DNA of 64,000 nt from Solanum dulcamara (GCF_947179165.1 NC_077247.1:42328935-42392934), one strand, 5' to 3'. Counted from the stretch's first letter, positions 47,661-60,448 are shown. Notes: generated from the letters alone by a model not told the origin. Translations and numbers: made by a program.

Positions 47661-49994
47661 TATTTTTTTTTATATTCTACTTATTAGGGTTTCTTCCAAG
47701 TATTGCGGTGCTTCTCACCATTAGTAATCAGTAACATTTTACATCCCCTTCATCAGATCTGGTCGTCTCTTTTATGTATGTATCTCCTTCATCTTTTTGT
47801 CTGCTCAGTGCTTTTGGTTCTTCACTTAATCGGTCGAATTTATTTCCTTTTTGTGCATGTTTGAGCCGCCCTTGAAAGAATAAGAAGTGAGTGAGGTTGA
47901 GGGAGAGGACTCCTAGATTGAAAGTGAAGCTCATTGAAACAAGCACTTAGTATAGCGAAAGGATTGTTTTGACAACTCAATTGAGTGATATCACTTCTTT
48001 TTATGCGGTAATAGAGAATTGCACATCTTTTTTTAGTTTTGTGGATGCAAGAAACTTGTATCTAGTGATAAGTGACTAACCAACAAATTTGATCTTGAGA
48101 GTCATTGATGCTTCTAAGGTCCCCTGTAATTAGTAGTGACATTTTCGAGATTTTGTCAGTACCCTTACTTTAGACTAACACAATGTATAGGAAGGAGCTG
48201 GGCTAATTTCTCCTTTTTGCCATTTCAGCTCCTTGTAACATTGCCTTTGTGTTTTGCATCTACTTGATGCTCTCTTTTCAATCAGAAGGTTCATACATTT
48301 ACTTTCTCGAAAGACCCTAAGCCTTGTTGAGTCACAAGCTGTTTAATATTTTGATTCACTAACTTCAAAAGAGTGCCTGCATATATGATCATGTAGAGTT
48401 AAATGGTATGAGTAACTCTCTTACTGTTGACTATTCTCTTTGCTTATAGGGAAGCAATTTTCTTTGATTTACGGAGATACTTACCATTGTTGAACGTCAC
48501 CAAAATGTCCCAATAACTACTCTTGTCAAAGTAATACAAAGAGACCAGAGTAAAAGAATTTTGGGAAATATGAGAAATCACCATTTGATGTTTCATGAAA
48601 AGCTAAGATTGGTATGTATAGCAATGACTGAGAGGGACACTAAAAGGAGAAATTTGTGTATACAGTTGAGAAAATGATGTTTCCAGTGACTTGTTCTTGA
48701 ATATTTCCTCAGTTGTGTTCAAGACTGACTATAATGAAAAAGCTATATAGTCTAAATAATATTTTAAAAAAAAGTTAAAACAGTTATAGTGATATAACAA
48801 GTAAAATCTCAACGGTTTATGCTTGATGGTCCCCATCATTGGTTCATAGTACCGAAAGGTTCAGTGATAGTGCATTATGTAATGTTTTCACATCTTTTAT
48901 CTTGCCTTTAAATTTTCAAATACTGGTGATTATTGTAAAGTGTGATTTTCAAAGTCTAATATTCTAATTCAATGGTCTCATGGGTGCTTTATAGAATCCA
49001 GTTTTACTTCTCTTACGTGGGACTTGCTACATCTTTTTACAGACTTGTCTAATTTATTTAACTATTTTAGTTTAGTTCTAAAGGAAAGTCTTGATTTGGC
49101 TCGATACTACATGTATAAGAACTACAACATATTTTTAAAACCATGAATGCACATTTCTTCTCATCTATTGCTGGAAGCATACCTTCTACTCCTATCAGGG
49201 ACACACAAAAACATTGAGTTTCTCTTGTTTCCATAATTTTCTTCTTTATTTTTTGTACATTGTTCTGGTAAGAGTAGTGTTTTGAGTTGTTCCAGTTCCC
49301 CGTACCCTTTTCATAACGAGTGTGTTGAATCGCGTGGATTGCCTCGTTTAGGTAAGCTATTAAAGAATGTATACTATTCTTTATCAAAAGAATGGGTACT
49401 TTATTTATTTGAATATGTCTGCAATATGTTCCCTCGTGTATGGACTTGGCTTTCTTCTTGGGTCAAGTATGTAAAATAATTTTGGGTAGTGGTGAGAACT
49501 CGATTCCAGCATTTCTCATCCTCTGGTGACATGTTGATTTGTATGAATTGACCCATCTAAAAGTTTAAGTTGTTAGGGAGAGGAGACTCATCATTATATT
49601 TTGTTTTCAATCATGGGGTGACCTCTTAGGGCTACTATATGGATTCTAGGAAGGGGCATTTCACCCAACTACTATGCAAATTGCATATTTCAATCTCAAA
49701 CTTATGAGTTTCCTTTTTTAATTGTGATGCAGTTTTCTCCCACTACGGAGAAATTTATTGCTCTGAGTGCCTCACTTTTTCTATAATATGTTGATTGTAA
49801 ATTATGTTACCTGTTTTTTTTCCTTTTTCAGAATTCATTCTTGCAAATCTAATGCATTTCTAATTTCCTGCTAACCTGCTCTTTCTACTAAGATGTTTGT
49901 CACCTTGTCTTTTAGGAACTATTCTGGCAAATCTTACTCTTTTTTATTGAAGTGCTTCTTTTGAACGAAAAGTTTCTTTTCTGATCTGCTTCAG
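45755..49994. other. Spacer and presumed uL30 leader intron
   Basis: 45755-47620 is AT-rich with no gene. 46680-46850 (GGACAACCGCGCGTTAATGA, CTTCTCAAAGTGGAAAT) looks like a retroelement fragment. 47624-47657 is a 34-bp run of AT repeats. 47670-47900 (TTAGGGTTTCTTCC onward) could be the first, non-coding exon of the ribosomal protein gene, with a leader intron ending at the acceptor 49991-49994. This exon is inferred, not shown. Confidence 0.35.
47624..47657. repeat. (AT)n microsatellite
   Basis: About 17 uninterrupted AT dinucleotides followed by a T-rich stretch; likely length-polymorphic. Confidence 0.9.
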
Positions 49995-50021
49995 GAAGCA
50001 GAAGCGGTAAAGCAGGAAGAG

Positions 50022-50481
50022 ATGAGTGCTTACAATGCTTTTAAAGCTTGTGCTCCAGTTGCATGGAGCCCTAATCTTTACATAACCCTTGTAAGGGGTA
50101 TTCCAGGCACTAGGAGGCTCCATAGGCGTACCCTTGAGGCATTGCGTCTTGGCAAATGCAACCGGACTGTAATGCGATGGAACACACCTACTGTTAGGGG
50201 AATGATTCAGCAGGTTTTAATAGTGTTGTGCTATAAATATGGACTAGTTTAATGCGTTTTCTTGCCTTCATCTAGTCTGGTTTATACAACTTTTGTCGTT
50301 ACCATATGAAGATTAATATTTTCTGTATCTCTCATTTTGATCTTAGGTGAAAAGATTGGTTGTCGTTGAGACGGAAGAGATGTACAATGCACGTAAGGAG
50401 AAACTAGCTAATCACAAAGCTCTACGTCCTCCTTTGGTTGTAAACCATCACGCAGCCCCTGCAGCTGATTCAGTTCAATAA
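50022..50481 (+). CDS. uL30 (L30/L7-fold) ribosomal protein family, organellar type
   Basis: Two exons (50022-50213 and 50347-50481) join in phase 0 to 108 aa. The core reads SPNLYITLVRGIPGTRRLHR, TLEALRLGKCNRTV, RGMIQQVKRLVVVETEEMYN. This is the ferredoxin-like uL30 fold with its conserved GxxR..H..TL.ALRL segment, as in bacterial L30 and the plant L30 family protein At5g55140, probably of the mitochondrial large ribosomal subunit. The C-terminal NHHAAPAADSVQ tail is variable in the family. An acceptor at 49991-49994 just upstream suggests a leader intron; the frame is open through EAEAVKQEE before the ATG, but homologues I recall start at this Met. No organelle presequence is obvious. Confidence 0.9.
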
Positions 50482-51246
50482 CTGTCGAAACTCTTTCCTG
50501 GTCAGATTTGTAACTTTGGCCTGCTAATGGTCTGAAAATGTAGTGCGCCAAGTGATATTTTGGAACATTTTAAAGCTGTAGTAGGAGCTTTTGCTTTTAG
50601 CATGTGCTATGAAATTGCATTGAATCTTTGTAGTCAGGTGGTGGTTATTATTGTTTTGGCTATAAATGATGCTCTGGAGCAGTCTAGAGAGTTGATTAGT
50701 AGGTCGTTACTGTGGAATAAGGAACTTGAAGAAGGATGATATAAGCTCGTAAACTAAAAACTTGTTCTAGCTTGTTCATATGAGGTTACCAGGAATGATT
50801 CTGTGGTCATGCTTAATGAAGGATTGCTTTAATGTCATGTTAGGAACAACCTTGGATTTTTCGGGTTTCTCTGGGAACATTAGCTCGATTTTTACTGCTT
50901 TCTGTTTCCTTTTCCTTCTCTTTTTATCTTCTTCTTCTTCCTCGTCTTCTCTGTCCTCTTTGCTGCTATTTATGATGTGATTTCTGACTTGAAACAGCAG
51001 TTACTAATAAGCATTCTGTTCCATATTTACAAAATATACTAATATCACGATAATCTTTGAATAAAAGGAAGAAATCAATGTTAGTTATTTTGTCTTAAAA
51101 TCTCTCTCTTTAGTCTGAAGTGATGGTTGGCGTTGGTGCTTGGAGAAGAAAAATGGGGTGAGGAGTTGGTGGCTGAATTACAAATGATTTCATCTTAATT
51201 GTTTATCTTTGATCTGCTCATAAAATAAAATTTATGATAATACTAA
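50482..51246. other. uL30 3' flank
   Basis: Presumed 3' UTR, then CT-rich stretch (50920-50965, TCTTCTTCTTCTTCC). No gene or bounded repeat seen. Confidence 0.4.
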
Positions 51247-51467
51247 TACAATACTTTTTCATTTCATATTAAGTGAATTTTTGAGGGATTTTTATTGTTC
51301 AAAATAATTTAATTGTTCAAAGTTTAAGATAAATGTTTGAAACTTTTTTCATATTTGTCCTTTCATTTGTTGAAGTTTTATATTTTCTAGGAGATAAATT
51401 ACACTATTTGCAAAGTATTTGTTGAAGTTTTATATTTTCTAGGAGATAAATTACACTATTTGCAAAT

Positions 51468-54400
51468 TGTTGTGTATTGGATGTTATTTTCCTAAGTGGG
51501 GCCCACTTAAAAGTGGGCAAGTTGCCCACTTGGTCTTCTTTTCTCTCATACTTGTTGCCTTTTTTTCTTCTATAAATGTCATCTTTGGCATTAATAAGAA
51601 TGCATAGATACGGAAATCCCCTTCTACTCTCTCTATTTTTTCTTACTCTCTTTCCTTCATAAATTGTCAAGTTAATTCATTTCATAATACTTCATTAGCA
51701 TGAGGTTCCATCACTTTGAGTTATTTTTTTAAGAAGGTAACAAAAGGGGTAAGAATTTTATTTTCTTAAAATGTCTAATATTTCTAAACTTGAATTTGTT
51801 GCTCTTGACATATCTGAAAAAAGTTACTCATCATGGGTACTAGATGTTGAAATATATCTAGAATCGATGGGTCTGGCAGACACCATCAAAGATGACAATA
51901 CGACATCTAATCAAGAACGTGCCAAAGTCATGATATTTCTCCGCCACCATCTTTACGAGGGGTTAAAATTATAATATCTCACATTAAAAAATCCCCTTAA
52001 ACTGTTGAAAAATTTAAAAGAAAGATATGACCACCTGAAGTTGGTCATGCTTCCACAAACACGTCATGATTGGCTAAATCTAAGATTAATTGATTTCAAA
52101 AATATAACTGAATATAATTCTGCCTTGTTTAGAATTATAGCTAGCGGGGAAGAAATCACTGAGCAAGATAAACTTTAAAAAATATACTCCACATTTTCAC
52201 CCGCGAATATGCTCCTGCAGCAGCAATATCGCGAAAAGAATTTTAAAAAATATTTTGAATTATTTTCTCACCTTCTTATAGCTGAATGCCACAATGAACT
52301 GTTAATGAAAAATCATGATAGTCGGTCCGTTGGTTCTTTGTCACTCCCTAAAGTGAATCAGATAAATTATAATCAATGAGAAAGAGGTCATGGCCCTAGT
52401 TGTGATCGTGGTCATAGTCGAAAAAGAAATTATAATCATGATACTTGGTTGACACCAAAAAATGATCAGCAGTACAAAAAGAAGAGTGAAAAGTTAGAAG
52501 TTTTACCAAAGAAAAATTCAGAAAATATATGTCATAGATGTGGCGGTATGGGGCACTGGTCATGGATATGCCGGTCATCAAAACGTCTGGTTCAGTTATA
52601 TCAGGCATCCTTGAAGAGGGCAAAATATAATCTAGAGACAAACTTTATCTCTGAAGATAATATTGAGCTATGCATCTGGATGTAGCTGATTTCTTTAATT
52701 TTTCAGAAGACAATATGAATATTGATAAGCCTAATAATAGTAAAATAATTTCCTTTTTATTTGTGTGTACTAAATGATATTTCTAGTCCATATAAATAAA
52801 TAAAATTTGTGAGCGATGTATTAATTATAATATATACTTTATTTCTTTTTGAAGAAAAAATATGGATATGTCTCAAATTTTGTTTGGATCAATGATCAAT
52901 CACGAGGATATTTGTGTAATTGATAGTGGAACAACTCATGCTATTTTTTAAAACGAGAAATATTTTTCCAACTTGCTTAGAAGAAAAACAAATATTACTA
53001 CAATTTCTGGTAATTCAAAAATGATTGAAAGCTCCGGAAGAGCTACTATATTTCTGCCTAAGGGGACAAAAATTGTTAGAGAAGATGCACTATTTTCTTC
53101 TAAATCCCCAAAAAACTCATTAAATTTTAAAGATATCCGTAGAAATGGATATCATGTTAAGACACTAAATGAAATAAATATTGAATATCTTGGTATAACC
53201 AAGAGTATCTCAGGCAAAAATATATTTTGAAAAAATTACCAACTTTATCGTCTGGCCTATATTATGCAAAAAGTAGTGCAATTGAAACGCATATGATCGT
53301 AAATTAGAAGTTTACTGATCTAAATACATTTATGCTATGGCATGATTGAATATGTCATCTTGGATCAATAATGATGAGATGAATTCTTGAAAATTCAACT
53401 GGACATCCGTTAAAAACTAGAAGATTCTTACGAATGATGAATTTTCATGTGCTGCTTGTTATCAAGGCAAATTAATTGTCAGACCATCGACCCTAAAGAT
53501 TGGCATCGAATCTCCTGTTTTTTTAGAGCGTATACATGGAGATATATGTGGACTTATTCATCCACCTAGTGAATTATTTAGATATTTTATGGTCCTAATA
53601 AATGCATCATCTAGATAGTCTCATGTGCGCCTCTTATCATCTCGCAACCTGGCGTTTGCGAAGTTGTTAGCACAAATAATAAGATTAAGGGGATAATTTC
53701 CAGATTATCCAATTACTATTCGCCTTGATAATGTTGGAGAATTTATATTCCAAGCTTTTGATGATTATTGCTTATCAATTGGGATAAAAATTGAATATCA
53801 TGTTGCTTATGTTCATACTCAAAATGGCCTTGCCTATCTGGATTGATGTTCCAAAAGGACCATCTACTAGTATCATAGCTTCTGAATCCCAAACACGCCT
53901 GAAGCGTGGTAGACCATTGGGTTCAAAGGATAAAAATTCTAGAAAGAGAAGCGTGAGGAATAACAAAAATGATACTACAAAAGAACCTCCCAAAGAAGGT
54001 CAATATTTGAGTAATCCTAATATTTCTGAAGAAATCAGTGAACCCGAGACTCAAATGAATGAAGAACTTTCAATAAATTCTATTGGTGATGGGATAAATT
54101 TAGATCAATTGAAAATCACGGTTGTTAATGTTTTTTCATATAATGTTGCACTTTACCTCATACAAGATAGTGAAAATCTTGAGCCTAAATTCGTCGAAGA
54201 ATGTCGACGTAGATGTGATTTGACAGAATGGCAAAAGGCAATTCAATCAGAATTAGACTCACTTGCTAAACGTGAGGTTTCTGGACCTGTAGTCCTAACC
54301 CCTGAAGGTGTAAAATCAGTTGGCTGTAAATGGGGTTTTGTGCGAAAACGAAATGAGAGAAATGAAATTGTAAGATATAAGGCACGCCTTGTTGCACAAG

Positions 54401-56292
54401 GATTCTCTCAAAGACCCGAAGTCAACTATGAAGAAACATATTCACCTGTTATGGATGGAATAGCTTTTCGATATCTCATCCGTTTAGTTGTACATAACAA
54501 TCTTGAAATACATCTAATGGATGTAGTTACAACTTACCTTTATGGTTGACTTGATAATGAAATTTACATGAAAATTTCAGAAGGATTAAAATTCCCTGAA
54601 GCATGTAATAAGTCTCGAGAGATGTACTCAATGAATTTGCAAAGATCATTATATGGTCTGAAATAATCAGGACACATGTGGTATAATCGCCTTAGTGAGT
54701 ACTTGATAAATAAATGTTATATAAATGATGTCATTTGTCCATGTGTTTTTATTAAGAAAATGGAATCGGAGTTTGTTATATTCGCCGTTTATGTTGATGA
54801 CATAAATCTTATTGGAACAGCTGAAGAGGTCCAAAAGGCGATTGAGTATCTAAAGAAAGAATTTTAAATGAAAGATTTTGGAAAGACAAAACTTTGTCTG
54901 GGTCTGCAAATTGAATATTTAGCAGATGGGGTCTTTGTCCACCAATTTCCCTATACGGAGAAAATCTTTAAACGATTTTACATGGACAAAGTACATCCAT
55001 TAAGTACTTCAATGGTTGTTCGATCACTTGAAGTGAAAAAAGATACATTTCGACCTCCAGAAGAGGATGAAGAACTTCTTGGTCCTGAAGTACCATATCT
55101 CAGTGCTATTGGTGCACTTATGTACATTACTAACGCACCAGACCTGATATAACATTTTCTGTTAATTTGCTGGCAAGGTATAGTTCATCCCCAAGGCGAA
55201 GGCATTGGAACGGTATCAATCATATTTTGTGATACCTAAAAGGTACTATTGATATGAGTTTATTTTATATTAACAGAGGTTGTGCATACCTTATTGGTTA
55301 TGCATATGCAGGTTATTTATCAGACCCACATAAAGCTCAATCTCAAACATGCTATCTATTTACACACGGAGGAACTGTTATATCATGACGATCTTCAAAG
55401 TAGTCTATTGTTGCTACTTCTTCAAATCATGCTGAAATAATAGCAATTCATGAAGCAAGTAGAGAGTGTATGTGGTTGAGATCGATGATACAATTTATTA
55501 AAGAAAAATGCGGCCTAGAAAATGATGTCAAGGTACCCACAATTATATTCGAAGACAATGCCGCGTGCATAACTCAATTGAAAGGTGGCTTTATAAAAGG
55601 AGACAGAACGAAACATATTTCACCAAAATTATTCTTCACACATGATCTCTAGAAGAATGGTGATATTGATGTACAACAAGTTCGTTCAGGTGATAATCTT
55701 GCAGATTTATTCACAAAGGCTTTACCAACTTCAACTTTTGAGAAGCTAAGATATAAGATTAGAATGCATTGTCTTCAAAATATCAAATGAAGTTTTCATC
55801 AGGGGAGTAAAATACGCACTGCACTCTTTTTCCTTAACCAAAGTTTTGTCCCACTAGGTTTTCCTGGTAAGGTTTTTAATGAGGCAACAATCAAGGCGTA
55901 TTACCAGATGTGTGTACTTTTTTACTTCACTAGGCTTTTTCCCATTGAATTTTTTCTAGTAAGATTTTTAACGAGGCACAACATTTATCGGTGTTATGAA
56001 TAAATATGTATATTATTTCTTATAGAGTTTTTAAGGAGACACATTATACATAGACATCCAAGAGGGAGTGTTGTGTATTGGATGTTATTTTTCCAAGTGG
56101 GGCTCACTTAAAAGTGGGCAAGTTGCCCACTTGGTCTTCTTTTCTCTCATACTTGCTGCCTTTTTCTCTTCTATAAATGCCATTTTTGGCATTAAGAAGA
56201 ATGCATAGATACGGAAATCCTCTTCTACTCTCTCTATTTTCTCTTACTCTCTTTCTTCATAAATTGTCAAGTTAGTTTATTTTATAATACAA
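51468..56292 (+). mobile_element. Ty1-copia retrotransposon 2, full-length with paired LTRs
   Basis: Two LTRs of 224 bp (51468-51691 and 56069-56292) begin TGTTGTGTATTGG and end near ATAATAC(A/T); they contain a TATA-like CTATAAATG and the palindromic GTGGGCAAGTTGCCCAC. By eye they differ at roughly 15 sites. A purine tract AGAGGGAG precedes the 3' LTR. The flanks share AAAT, consistent with a worn 4-5 bp duplication. The interior has gag, protease, RT and RNase H but lacks a large part of integrase. Confidence 0.88.
51771..55790 (+). pseudogene. copia gag-pol of element 2, with stops and integrase deletion
   Basis: Gag starts at 51771 (MSNISKLEFVALDISEKSYSSW), is stopped near 51974, and resumes to a CCHC knuckle at 52530-52571 (C-X2-C-X4-H-X4-C in ICHRCGGMGHWSWIC). 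Protease lies at 52863-53228 (VIDSGTTHAIF then a stop). Partial integrase follows (53229-53835). Relative to element 1, some 550 bp is deleted at about 53832, joining CAAAATGGCCTTGC to CTATCTGGATTGATG. RT is at 53950-54860 with YKARLVAQGFSQRPEVNYEETYSPV and YVDD in AVYVDDINLIG. RT/RNase H continues through 55152 and 55470-55790. Several in-frame stops; not functional. Confidence 0.85.
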
Positions 56293-56421
56293 AATTATAT
56301 TTATGATTTTACAAAGAATAATAGTGAAAAATATGGTTCAAATTATGTCTTTGAATATTTTTCTTAATATGTGTGCATTGTCTCACAAATTCACTTAATA
56401 TGAAATGGAATGGAGGGAGTA

Positions 56422-56630
56422 TCAAGAGTGAGTAATCCAACACATGAGATTGTGAAATTTAATAAAAGTAGTTTTAGTTTTCAAAGGTCGTTTATCAATT
56501 TCAAAAAGTTTTTATTTTCAAAGTGAAAAATGACTCCGAATTTAACTCCCAAAATAAGGCAGAATTTTTTATGGTAAACGCCTAGTTAATGGGGTTAAAA
56601 ATTCATTGGACCGAATTTCCTATCTTTAAA
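56422..56630. other. Short spacer between copia/MITE and MULE-MITE
   Basis: No gene; AT-rich. Ends with the 9-bp duplication ATCTTTAAA (56622-56630) of the adjoining MITE. Confidence 0.5.
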
Positions 56631-57019
56631 GGGAAACTTACATAAATATACAATATTAAGAAAATATTTACCATCTATAGCAATAATTTTTTTTTCACTG
56701 AACACTTATAATACATTTATAATACAGTTTCAATACATATGGCAGAGAACTATTTATAAAATATATATAATACAAGTTTTATAGAAGGATAATACATTTA
56801 TCACATACTTTAATAAACTTATAATACATTATGTCAGTTTCTTACTACACAAACATAATATATATTTTAAAATATTTATATTGTATACATAATTCACTTT
56901 TAATACAAGTGTAGATTTATCATAATATTGCTATATATTGCTAGAAACAATAATAAATAAAAAATATCGCTAAAATCAGTAATTAATTTTTAAAAAGCAT
57001 TAAATCGAGTAATTTTTCC
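56631..57019 (-). mobile_element. MULE-type MITE, copy 2, 9-bp TSD
   Basis: A 389-bp element begins GGGAAACTTAC and ends GTAATTTTTCC, with exact 9-bp copies of ATCTTTAAA at 56622-56630 and 57020-57028. It is the reverse-orientation sibling of the element at 17968-18354 (shared AATACATTTATCACATACTT, ATTATGTCAGTTTCTTACTA-type blocks in complement). Length and ends agree closely. Confidence 0.9.
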
Positions 57020-57028
57020 ATCTTTAAA

Positions 57029-57900
57029 TTGGATTGGTGTCAAGAGTAACCCAAAAAGTCAACCCAAGCTTCAATGGAGGTTCCTTTTAACCCAAAGTAT
57101 TTAGTGATTGTTGTTTATTCACATGAAATTCCGTATATATTTAATACTACTCGTATAAAAAAATGGAGGAGATTTTTTAAAAATAAATTAAAAAAAGCAA
57201 GACAATTAAATTAAAAAGAAAGGAACGGGGGTAATATTGTTTTTTTTTTAATAAAACTAAAAATTGAAGTTATCAAATCAAAATTTTTAATACCGTATCA
57301 TGATTTAAAAAAAGGATTTTTCCTGGAAAAAAGGAATATACATAGAAAAATAATAATTAAAGATGACAAATGGGGTTTATGGTTTGGACAAAGAAAAAGA
57401 ATCTTCCTTGTGCTTATGTGCGCCATAGTGAAGGCACTAAAAAGGTATATTTAAGAAAAAGATAAATTCAGATTAAGGAATTTCCCCTCTTTCTCTTTCC
57501 GTGACTCAAATTCATGATTTTAAAATTGAACGTGAAAATATACTTATCATTTGAATAATTTCTTTTTATAACGAGAAAAGATTTGTTGAGTAAAAATGCA
57601 GAATAATATCTTATCAGCATAGATAGAGTGCAGGTTAATTTGACAAAATTTACAAATATATAAATTAGTATTAATACAAAACTAATTATTTTAACGTCAT
57701 TAAAGCTTTTACAACTCTGTAATGCCTAAAATATTCTTGCGTAAATCATAACAAAGGAAATACTTTCACCTATAATATTAGTATGATATAATTAAATATT
57801 TATCATAAAATATCGAAAACAAATTTTAAAAATCACCAATCATAAATTTGAAAATATCTTTTATTTTTAATTATGAAATATTTGCTAAGTCCTATACATG
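57029..57900. other. Spacer upstream of DCD gene
   Basis: AT-rich, with poly-A and poly-T tracts around 57150-57330 and no supportable gene or repeat boundary. The distal promoter of the DCD gene should lie here. Confidence 0.4.
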
Positions 57901-60448
57901 ACTCTTTATATACTTCCCTAGTTTTACTCCAACGCAGTAGCCCCTCGACTTTTTCCTGCCATTGGTAAATTCTCCGTTTCTCTCTCTAGAATCTTCATTC
58001 TCTTACTTAAATTTTTCAAAGTTAAATCGATTTCCGATTGCTGATTTGGCGTTTTACGGTAAGGGGTTTGGAAAATCTTAGTTTTGTTTTGATTAAGTAT
58101 TTTTGGATTTTTTGTTATCTGATGATTTTGTTGAGTTTTGTTTAGTGTAATAGTATTGTGTTAGAATCGAAGGTATCTGTTGCAGTCGTCAATTTGTGCG
58201 GACGGAAAACAGTTGGGGAAAAGACCAGCAGTATATACAGGTTGATTGAGATTTTAAGTATTGCTTGTATTTGGGTATCTGATTGAGAATTACTCAGTTT
58301 ATTGATTTGTAGTGAGTATTATGTTCAACTTTATTGAAAATATTCAATGTGTTTGTACGAATATCATTTGGGGATTTTATTAGTTTGCTGTTAAATTTGA
58401 ATTTTGCATATTTGTTGAGAAATTGGGGGTTTCTCCCTCAACTTCTTTTTGGGTATAATCCTAAAATTTCTAGTTATTATTTAAGTTTATAGAACTTAAA
58501 GTGAATGAAAAAAAAAACACTAGGTGACTTTTTTTTTTTTACATCTGTCATAGCCTTGTTGGATGGAGTGGACAGAGGTACTACCCGACACTGTTTTGGA
58601 CAGCATAAGGCAGACACGGGTTGATGAGTTGCTCGCCTTTTTGAAGTGTGGCGCCAATTAATCCCAAAAAATTAAAATATTTAATTGCATATATAAATAA
58701 TCAAGATTTCAATAGCTAACATATTAGCAAATATTTCAATTCAAAAACTGAAAATAGATAGTAGACACCAAAAGTCTAGAACTTGAGTGAGAAAAAACAG
58801 TAAAAAAGTCAAAATAGTGAGAAGAAAAACAGAGGTAGAAGTAACTCTGAAGAAGAAGAAGGAAAAAGAAACTCAGGAAGAAGAAATACGTTTTGGTTGG
58901 ACTTTGGAGTCGCTAGAAAAGTCAGTTTGGTCGCCGGAGAAGTCTAGTCGAGTCAACTGATTGGAATCGTACTCATAGTTGCAGTCTAAGTCTAAGAGTG
59001 CAACGGTGCAAATTTGGAAAGAAAACCCTAAAATTACCTTTTAACTTTTAAAACTCTAAATTGGTCGCCTTTTTTTAAGAAAATACAAAAGGTGATGCCT
59101 TTCTTGCCCCTCGCTGTTTTCACCATGGCGTCGCCTTTTGAAGATCGCGTCGCCATAAAGCTAATAGGCGATGAAGGGTCGCCTCGCCTCTCGCCATTGC
59201 CAATCACAACATTGCTACCCGGTGCCTATTGCTAGTTGGAGGTGACAGATATCCTGTGGAATTAGTCTAGGATGAAACTATTGTATCTCTTGAAAATATT
59301 GTTTGGTAGCTTCTTTTCTCTCTACCTCTTAAAAATACATTCTTCTTTATCTTTACAAGTGTTTGCCCTTGAAAGTGAGGGTCTGTGTGAAATATTGTGC
59401 TTTTGTATTATATGGTAGTAGATCTTTTGTCTTATGGTTGAGTAGGGGTGTTTTTATTTGACTTTTTTCTTTTTTTGGATGTATTATGTGTTTAGGGTCA
59501 TGAAATACGAGGAACAATGCAATGCCAATCTTACTTTTTTCAACTAGTTTGATCACGGATAGAATTTGGGTCACTAGCAAATGTTTTGTACATCCTCCCT
59601 TCAGTGACATAAAGGGGACCTGTTTTCAAGTTCCTGCTGTTTTTAACCGTAGTGCTGATTTTCTTTCAATGTATAAGACCAGAGATGGTGCTTTTTAACT
59701 TTATATTTCTCTTTTTGTTTCCCTCTTGTTCTTTTGTTTTTCTCTCTAATGGGATTTCATGACTTTATTCTTTAGATATTTAATTGCTATCAGTTATACA
59801 ACAGAAAACTTCAAATAGTTACTTTGTTAAATTTTGAGAAAGCTTCATGATTTAGAAACTAAAAAAGAAATTGAGAATGCCTTCTTTGTTTTTGAGTAGT
59901 CTGAAATGGACATTACTTGGTTCCAGATGTGCAGTTGCCAGTTTATTGAATGCTTTTTGTTAACCAGGGTGGATACTAAGATAGATACATTAAGCACCAG
60001 TCTGGAAATTCTGTTGTTATGCAGAATTTAGAATATTATCACTACTCTCAAGTATTTAATGAATCTGTTCATCATGTTGTTCACTGTAAAAAAATCTGTA
60101 TCACAAGCGTCAATAGGCTCGCCATAAAGATGGTTCTAATTTATTGGTCTGTAGTATGTATATCATTTTGCCTATTTCTGATTATCCAAAGAATTTTTGA
60201 TTAGATGAAAGGTAGTATTAGTTATCAGGTTTATTTCGATCAATAACAGCCTTGAATGCTATAGTAACTAATTCAATCGTAACATGCTTCTCCTGCCTTT
60301 TTTCCCCCTTATCTAGCCTCTTTGATTGCATGTGCACTTGTTTGGGAATTTGAAAATATGTTTGGGCTCTATGCTGGTTTGACATATCACAGTTTGTTGT
60401 TTTTACTATTATGTGCCTTTAACTGAAGTGACAGGATATAGTTTGTCA
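57901..60448 (+). promoter_or_regulatory. DCD gene promoter, leader exons and leader introns
   Basis: A TATA-like TTTATATA at 57904-57911 would start transcription near 57935. A leader exon of about 57935-58058 ends TTTTACG|GTAAGG. A second leader exon of 58186-58240 is bounded by TTGCAG and GTTGAT. A long leader intron would run 58241-60434, ending GTGACAG. Splice sites are seen; the transcript model is inferred. The long intron contains a split SINE-like repeat. Confidence 0.5.
58552..59285 (+). mobile_element. SINE-like repeat split by a 627-bp insertion
   Basis: TAGCCTTGTTGGATGGAGTG..GAGGTACTACCCG (58552-58587) and CTACCCGGTGCCTATTGCTA..GATATCCTGTGGAATTAGTC (59215 on) read as one Solanaceae SINE-like repeat interrupted in the middle. 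CTACCCG occurs on both sides of the interruption (58581-58587 and 59215-59221), so 58588-59214 is an insertion with a 7-8 bp duplication, compatible with hAT. The insert carries repeated CGCCTCGCC/GGCGATG text near its ends and no recognisable protein. Confidence 0.5.

Larger units (their letters stand above)
51247..56421. mobile_element. Stowaway-like MITE split by copia element 2
   Basis: The left end TTTCATTTCATATTAAGTGA (about 51258) is matched in inverse at the right by CACTTAATATGAAATGGAAT ending GGAGGGAGTA (56392-56421). The CTCCCTCC tip and following TA fit a Stowaway MITE. Copia element 2 lies inside. Next to the copia left end, a 50-bp stretch is tandemly duplicated with a 52-bp period (51365-51414 and 51417-51466). 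The left tip of the MITE is worn. Confidence 0.5.

Noticed and set aside
52396..52641. Minus-strand 81-aa frame opposite copia gag
   Set aside because: Antisense of the CCHC region; shadow of the retroelement.
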